Origin: Flabesymbios commensalis
Lineage: Eukaryota > Annelida > Polychaeta > Terebellida > Flabelligeridae
Reading direction: 5' to 3'
Assembly (NCBI GenBank): GCA_964017125.1
Contig: OZ024903.1
Span: 59,954,670 to 60,018,669 of the forward strand
Length of the DNA: 64,000 nucleotides
Of this stretch, positions 46,697 to 55,600 are shown in pieces. The notes below the pieces were generated by a model. The model was not told where the DNA came from and ran no database searches. It saw nothing but the letters and a program-made list of their open reading frames with translations. Within the stretch, counting starts at the first letter, position 1, and every line of letters starts with the position of its first letter. Position numbers and translations under genes: made by a program.

Positions 46697-49600
46697 GTGA
46701 GAATGAACAATGGTTTCCAATATATTCATGTATCCTGGTCAAATTTGTTCTGCATGTTCTTGAACAAGTTCAATGGCTGAAAAAAAATTAACTGTCTGAT
46801 TTATCGCCATTTTTCTCATTTCACGTCGTTAATTTCACCTTGTCATGCTTGCAAATAATAATTTTCTTGAGAGTTGGGGGGGGGGGGGGGGGGGGGTTGG
46901 TGGGTTGGGGGGCTGTACGAGGGAGGATAGGGCAATACTAGTCTTTAGATATCTCTTTTAGGGGTGGCTTAGGGGAGGGAAAATTGAGAAAACTTTATTG
47001 CAGTATAAACCACAATAAACCACGATAAACTTTTTGTGAAGGTTTTCAAGCAACAGTACTACTGTTGCTTTAAAACCTTGACAATGCTTGATTTAATAAA
47101 ATTGATTTCAAGGCATGGGAAGTGCTTGAAAAATAGGATATTTGCCTGAAGTGCTTGAAAGTCCTTGACTTTAAATATTTTTTCATTTCGATAAACTATT
47201 CCATTTTTTCAAGAAAAGCTATTCTGAGGCTATTGTTCATATATTACGAATATATCTTTGTGTTTTGTTTGCAAATACTTAAGCATTTTTTTTCTAACTT
47301 AATAAATTATGTTTCAGTTACCTTGAAAGTGCTTGATTTTTTTCTTAAAAAGTCCTAGAAAGTGCTTTAATTTAGGTCTGAAAATATATTGATTTCTGAC
47401 GACCCTATTAAAATATGTGCAATCCAAACTTATTTTATGGGTTTGCCCGAGGCGTTCGGCAAAAAAATGCATAGGCCTGACTCCATGATATGGTCAGTAG
47501 ATTTATAAGTGAACATCTGACTCCAGGCATTGATTGCAAATGGCCGAGGCCGACACATAGGCGAAAACAGAATAAAATAAAAAATGAAATACATTTCTGA
47601 CCTACCCAGTAGTTAAAATGGCAACAAATCGGAAATGAAAATATCATTTTTTTGCCCTTCGTGTAACATTGGCAGTACACTAATGAACGCTGGCTCTGGC
47701 TTTTTACAACATTTTAAAGGTATATTGTTTCTTGGGGTGGGGGTATAAGGGTATATGGCTTGCAAAAAACAATTACTCTTTCAGATTTTGGGGAGAACAT
47801 ATCAAGGTGGAGGTCACATTTTTTGAAGAAATATATTGTGTACTTGAAATTTTAAAAACATCAGTCTTTTAAATTAAAGCTATTTTTGTCTTGAGAGAGA
47901 GGGAGCTATGACGGAGAAGGAGCAGCCTGAGATTTGTCTGCCGATTTCAAATTTCAATACTGCTTGAAGCAGAAGTTTAAATTATTTCTGTCATTGTAAT
48001 AAATAAGATGGAATAAATAAATTTGCTGAAGTAAGTAACATATATAGTGGTATGAATTAACTAAGTTTATGTTAGGCGATACATGTACATGATGTAGTAC
48101 AAATTAGACTTTAGTTAATTTGTTATGAATGTACCCGTTTTTTTGTTTGGTTAGGTGAACATGTTACTGACGAATATACGAAGATAAACCCATTTCAACT
48201 TGTGCCAACAATTGAAGATAATGGATTCCTCTTGACTGAGAGGTATTTCTGTACAATATTTGTTTTTAAATTGATGGAAAAACACTAATGGCGGTCATTT
48301 AAAAAAAGTAGTGGGCTTCTAAGTTGCTACTCTAATTAAAATGAATGTCATTGACTGATAGTTGTTAGTGTGGATATGACCACTGGTGTATTGCTTAGAT
48401 GTGCTTGAACTGTTGTTATATGTTGTTCAATTAAAGAAGATGTACCGGTAGCTGTTTTTTGCAAGTAGCAAAATTTCTGTTTGTGGCTGTTTTTTTCCAG
48501 ATGATTAGTTGTTTTTTCTGTTCATGAATATTTACTTTTTTTGTGTTATTTTTGTAATTATTTCTGTTCAAATATAAATTGATAAATTCTGATAATTTAA
48601 TATGTTTCCATGCCTGTGCCAAAAAAGACAAAATGAACTCTTGTATTTTGTTGAGACATGTCATGTGCAAGCATTTAAACATATTTGTGACCATTTTGTA
48701 TTTTTTCGTCACCATGCATGTTTTTTATTCGAGAAATGCTTTATGTCTAAATTACAGCATAGCAATTATGAAGTACATGAGTAACAAGAGAGGTTTGAGC
48801 CAATGGTACCCTACAAACTTTGAGAAACGTGCCAAGGTTGATGAGTACTTAGCGTGGCAGCACCTGAACACACGTATTAATGCAGCAGCTGTATTCAGAA
48901 CTCGGGTAATCACCACTAACACAAAATGCTTTTCTTTGCTTATTTAAGAATTATTCACAAATTTTTCATGTGATACTAACTATATTTCCCTGTGTATATC
49001 CTGCTCCAGAATATAGCATGCAGGAGGGTAAATTTCCTAGAAACACACACAATTATCCACATTTTTAGGCTGAACCATGCTGGCCGTCTCCTAGCACTAC
49101 ACATGGATGTACTGTAGTGACATATCATATTACATGTACGTCCTATGGCTATTATCAGCAATACAGGAAAATGTCATGTATAAATAGTTGTATATATACA
49201 TCAATAGAAAAATATAAATAACAATAGCAGTTCAATGGCTAGTCTTCACCAACAGATGTGAACACAAAGGTATTTGAATGTTTGTAAGCAAATACACAGC
49301 CATGCATGCAGAAGTGAAGAGGGAGGCTTGCATGTCTTTGTTCATACTGGCGGCGGGCCACACACTTCATAAATCACATGCTGAAACAAGCTCACTGGAT
49401 GGGCAGTATCAAGCTCAGTCAGTCAACGACAGAATCACCAAGAGAGATTTATTCATAATGACATCTCCAGAACTACTACCAGGGTATGCACATTTTTTCT
49501 CCATTCTATTTGACATTAAGTTTTATTGATGAAGATCAATTTTCCTGGATTTCATATTAGAGGACACTGATTGTTTTTGACGTCAGGAGATGACTCATAC

Positions 49601-52600
49601 AAGGCCTGGTTCCAGTACATGTAGGTGTACCTGTTTTTGTACAATATCTTCTAATATTTTGACCTAAGTGAACAGGAAAGTCAGACGAACGATGATGGAA
49701 GGCCAAGAGATTACATTACGTATCTAGCCCGTCATCAACACTCCTGGCTGAAGACGCACATTAAAAATCTTGACTATTTCTTGTACAGTCATGCATCATA
49801 AGAACTTTTCTCGTGTTTGCTCAGAGGCAATAATGGGCGGACGTTTTGTGTGATGTGAAGCTCCACTCAGATTGTACATATCAGTCCCCCACATACTGAA
49901 ATAGGAGGAGAGCTATAAAATACTCTACTGAACATTTCTAGGAGAGCGTTGAACTCTTCTCGAGGTGTGCAAAATTAATTAACTTTGCCAGGAGCACTGT
50001 CAATTTCTCTCCTTGCACTGGGTTAATGAGCACAGAGGATGGCCGGCGTGATCGCGCTGCTTATAAATGTATTTATTTTTGCTCATATCTGGGAATTAGT
50101 GGACTAAATTTTTGATAAAAATTCACATACGTACTTTTCAAATGCTAACCTGAAGTCTCTTCATGTAAGTACAAAATAATTTCATTTCACTTTTCTTATT
50201 TCGAATAACTAAAGATTTGGGATTAATATCCTTTTGTGCAAAGGCTGTGCTCTTTAGATGCTCCTGTTCACTGGCATTTCGGTAGCAGACCTCGCGGGAG
50301 TGACAAAGACAGGTATACTGAACAGTGTTTCATCTAGGATGCATTTATTTCATGCACCTTGTTAGGGATTTACAAAACCTGCCCTTCCCGAATTAGGATC
50401 ATAAACAAAACCTAGATGTATCAGTTCTAGTATGTAAACATAGCCAGTAATGACCACTATCAGCAAGCATTACAGGGCTTGACAGTAATCAAAATAAAGT
50501 ACTGACCCACAGGTTTAGAAAGCCACTGGCCCAGAGAAAAAAGTTAACGGGCCCACTGTCATCATGGTTCCCATGGGTCATTGCAAAGGGGGAAAATCCT
50601 TGAATAAAAAAAAAAAATTTAGTTTATATTTTTATATTTTCCTGTTGTAGTTGTGTAGCTAGTTTGTCGTGTTTGTCGTGTAGTGCCCTCATACAAATAA
50701 CTTACAGTATATTTTGAACTTTTATCATTTGTTTTCAATGCATGTTCATGGCCTTATTCCGACAGGGCTTATTCTGTGTTTTAATGCGTGACAATTTGTG
50801 ATGTGATTTCAAATAAAGTGTCTAAATAAGCTATGCTATGTTCCAAAATTATTAATGTTTAATCAGATAAAGATATTGGCACCAACCTTTAAACTGTACA
50901 TCACTGACAGTGTAATGTATGTCCAATAATAGACTAATAATAGATTTGATCCTCTCTGTCGTGGACTCCCAGTAATTTTAATATCCAGTGCCCTTAAATT
51001 AAGTTTTGTGTACATGAAGTAGTCCTTCACATGGAAATAAGAAGAGAGATGTTCTCCTGAAAATTGTTGGGAGAGTACTCCACTTTCATCTTGGCGAGTG
51101 GAGCAGAGTTAGATCTATTTTTTGTATAATAAGCAACAAAAGATTACTTAAGGTGTTTGCCAGGAGCATTTTTATTTACTCTCAATGTCTAATGAATCAC
51201 TGATTGCTACAGCAACATTTATATTTGAACAGACGATTTTGAGCAGCAAGTTCCAGACTGGAGAAAAAAAAATTGAATGGCAATTATACAAGAAATCGAT
51301 ACAAATTTCAATGATGATTTTTGATGTACACATAATTAGTTACTCGCATTTTGTGTACTTTTTTACTTTACCACTATGTATTTACAATGAGAATCTTGTT
51401 GCCTCAATAGTCTCTCAGAAATAATCATAACACCTGTTTATTTGTAGTGAAAGCAGGCATGTAATGAGCTATGAAATTTCTTCCTTAAAACATCCCTTTA
51501 ATTCTGTTGCAGGATAGATATGGAAACAAACCATAATTATATACAAATGATAATTTGCAATGTTATAAGTTGATTACTTTCCCATGGATAAATAAATGTG
51601 CCTACATTTAATTAATTTTTAATCAACTTCTAGTCCACTGTACCTTGGGCCAATTAAACCAACATTAAAGATTAATGTTAAGCTTTTAAGCGCCAAGTTA
51701 TTTTATTGAAATATTTACCCACCTAAAGTTGATGATGCTGATGTGATCTACAACTTTGAGTGAGTAAAAACTGCTCATAATTATTTAGTGCAAGAGAAAA
51801 AATTCTAAATTCTCGCTGATTAAAATTTTACTCAAAAGAAGCATTATTTGTTATAATTTGATTCATGATTAGCGCTTAAAAGAATTAAAGATGGTATTAA
51901 GCTATCTGACTTTAGACTTTGAATGTTGGTGAAATTGTTCCTGCTTTTTAATCACAGCACTGCTATCCTGCGATACCTGACTGCACGAGATAATGTAGCT
52001 GAGCATTGGTATCCTGTGGAGCTACAGAACCGAGCTAAGGTGGATGAGTATCTAGCCTGGCAACAATGTCATGTCAATCAGGTCACTGATGGCATATATA
52101 CACAGCAGGTACACCTCGCAATAATGTTGTGGTGAAAAAATACTATTTTAAATGGTGTAAACATTTTTATTTGCCCTTTCACCATTAATTCCGACTATAA
52201 TTGTTTTTAATCTGTTTGACAACCTAATCAAGTCACTGTTATTTCAAGATTTGCAAATGATTGGTCTCAAACTACATGTATACAAATATGAGTGATTTTC
52301 ACCCACTTTAAGTTGTGAGGTGCATAGCATATGCGAATTTGATCGATAATCAGCATGGCCATACTGAATGAAAGAACATACAGTACTGAATTCTAAGAAG
52401 GAGATTTAACTTCAAGTGGATTAAAATTAAAATTGAATAGCTCTAGAGCTCTATACATATCATTCTGATGACAAATGTTTTAGCCAGCAGGATGTGTAGG
52501 CATGATTTATAAGATAACATCTCACCTCAACACATCCTATATTCTACTCCATGCCCTTAAATTAACATCACAAGTGCATCTATACTGGTAGTTATGCACA

Positions 52601-55600
52601 CCCTTCTAACTACCGATCCCCAAATCCTGACTAAAGCTGTGTCTCCATATGAGCCTGACGCGATGCGTAGCGCAATGCATGGCGTGATGCGTGATAAATT
52701 TAGGAATTTGTTTCTGTATTGTTTTAATTGTCGTGTCTCCATTTAAGCGTGGCGTAATACGCAGCGTGATGCGTTATAAAATCATCATGCACTGAGCATG
52801 ACACATGCAGCCATCGGTGCGTGATAATTTTTATCACGCACACCTAATATAGGGGTGACGTCAGGGTCGGGAAATTCACATCGCGAGCACCTGCTTTGCC
52901 GCACAGATTTTTCTAGGCATACTACAGCAGATATCTTGAAACATATCCAAGAGGTTTTCCTATCAGTGTGAAGAGTCTTGAAAGGCTGGGGGAAGTCAGG
53001 GCAAGGCACATTTCATCCTCATCTTCTTCTTCTTGTAACTTTAGAAAAATATATCCATCGAACACAGACATCGTAAATTAAGATTTCAGGCTGATTTAAG
53101 GCTTTCGTCTACAGGCCTAGGGGTGTGTCACCTTGTAACTAGGTCACTTGGCACACCACAGCTTGTGTACAATCGGTGAAGTTCCTGGGACAATGTAGCG
53201 CACTAAAATGTATCACGCACATATGGAGACGCTCATCACACATACCCATCACGCTACGCATCACGCCACGCTCATATGGAGACACAGCTTTAGACTTGCC
53301 TATCCTCGTCACAGTCTACAGTCGCTTTAAATTTCATTCCCCTATATATATATCTGTCTGGATAGGGGGAAAATAAATTTCCAAATTTTAATAGGCTGGT
53401 TCTTATTCCGTTAACCTTGTCCTTCAGCTGTGTTTTGTTTTCTTAATCATATTATTATTCAGACTGATGAGATTTTTCTTAGTATTCACACAGTTCCTGT
53501 GCTAGGCTTGGGTCTTGACAATTTAACAGTGTAGTTTATGGTTGTCTGTCCTTAAACAGGTACGGGTCCAGCCGTTTTTAAATGCCCGACCGTTTAAAAA
53601 CTACCGTGCGTTTATAAGCACTCGCAACGCACTTCCGGCGAGTGTTTATAACCACGGAATACGGCGCTCGCTCATCGTGGTTGGCTCTATCACTGAAGTT
53701 AAGCAACGTCGCGCCCGGTTCATAATTGAATGGGTGACTGCCTGGGACAGCCAGGTGCTGTATACACTCGTGGGGCTCAGAGAACCATGTAAATCAGATG
53801 GCTCGTCTGACTGACCTAGAGTTGGACGTAAAAGAACCTCAATGAAAGTAGGCGCAGTTTCCATCCGGCGAGACCCCAGAAAATCCACAATGTGTGAGTA
53901 CTTGGCACATGAAGCGAATTTGCTTGGAATGAAAATAGCTTGATGCGCCTCAATGGCAGATCAGCTGTATATCTCTCAGGAGACTGAGTTGGAATTTGAA
54001 TGATAACAGGCCTTGCTAAGTTACTTTCGATGTTCAGCGCTCTGAGCAGCCTCTGGCTGGATACATGCGCTATATAAGATTTCATTCATTCATTCACCCG
54101 GGCGTTTATAAACGGTCGGCCTCGTTCACTTGTATGCTGCCGTGCAAAGCCAAAAGGCAGTATCAGTTTACTTGTTAAGTAAGCAGAAACTGCCTTTTGG
54201 CTTTTCACGGCAGAATAGCAAAGGGACCAGCCCCATAAAACTGCCAATTACAGTGCATAACTTCATATGAATTGGCAATATGAAGAAGCAGTTAAGTTAA
54301 GTATATAATAATCTACATTTTAGTAAATTCAGGTAAATTTCCGCAGAACTTACCTAGGAAGTGGGATAAATGACAGCGCTCCTGGATTGTATATAGGTTT
54401 TGTGCACTAAATCGTGTATACAAAAAAGATGCCGCATAGCATATACAAATGCTGCATACAATTTGACATCCCTATATCCACCACCTCATGGTATTAGCTG
54501 AGTGTACCCCCAACGTATACATTTTTTAGCAATGACACTTTAAGGAGGTGGGGGTCAGTGGTCAGAAAATCTATTTTTCACGATTTTTACCAATTAAAGC
54601 ATCATATTTCACAGATTCTGCTTCTCAAGTTCATTACTAAGTAGTGATGTGTTGTGTCAATTTATAAATTATACCAAATTTGGTATAATTAAGAGAAAAT
54701 AGCTGATTTTATAGGATAAAATGTACAGTTAACCAGTCATATTGGCTGACCGTTCATAAATGCCCGAGTGCTTATAAACACTCGCCGGAAGTGCGTTGCG
54801 AGTGCTTATAAACGCACAGTGGTTTTTAAGTGGGTGGGCATTTAAAAACGGCTGGACCGGTACCTGTTAAAAATACCTTTATTTTCCAATGCACAAATAG
54901 ATAAGACTTGTAGTTGTAGCAATACAGTTGTTCTCATGTGCACCAAGTCATATTGGTCATACATTAACTTTGTATAGCTGAAGTTTTTAATGCGGTAACA
55001 GATTAATGTGGTAGCTCAAATGTTTGTAGTGAATAATATATTTATTTGTTTTAAAAACTATTAATATAGAACAATTAATGGACTTGTATGATGAATTCAT
55101 TTGCTTCTAGTAAATAATAATTTTGCTTTAGACTCACTTTGGTTCAACTTAGTTTAAGACTGGTGTATTTAACTTCATCCTGATACACGCAAAAGCAGTA
55201 GATTCCATTTATTCAAATTTATTATACTGGATCAGTTGTCTTTTTAAAATCCACATTTTTGCATCATCAGCACCGCTTCCCACGATATCATATAACATTC
55301 ATTATTATATATACATAAAAGATCAATTTAGGCAATACATTTGAGTCAGAACCAGCAATTTGTCTTATAATATAAAAAACACACTTCTTCATGTTATTTA
55401 AATACATAATGCCCAGCTTTCTAGCATGTCTAAAAATGCATGAAGATAGCGATAAAATAAAGCTTAGGTAACATTAACCCTTTAACCGCCAAATTATTCA
55501 ATCCGAATTTTCACTCACTTGAAATTGTGTGTCTCTGACGCGATCCACAACTTCAAGTGAGTGAAAATTATTCAGATTTGACAAAATGGAGGTCAACTGT

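Noticed and set aside
49278-49529. 83-codon open frame between exons 3A and 3B as an extra GST exon
   Set aside because: No similarity to any part of the GST fold, and its position would not fit the phases.
53650-53766. 5S rRNA gene
   Set aside because: The 5S similarity is diverged and continues into an unrelated body with an ATTC tail; it is a SINE head.
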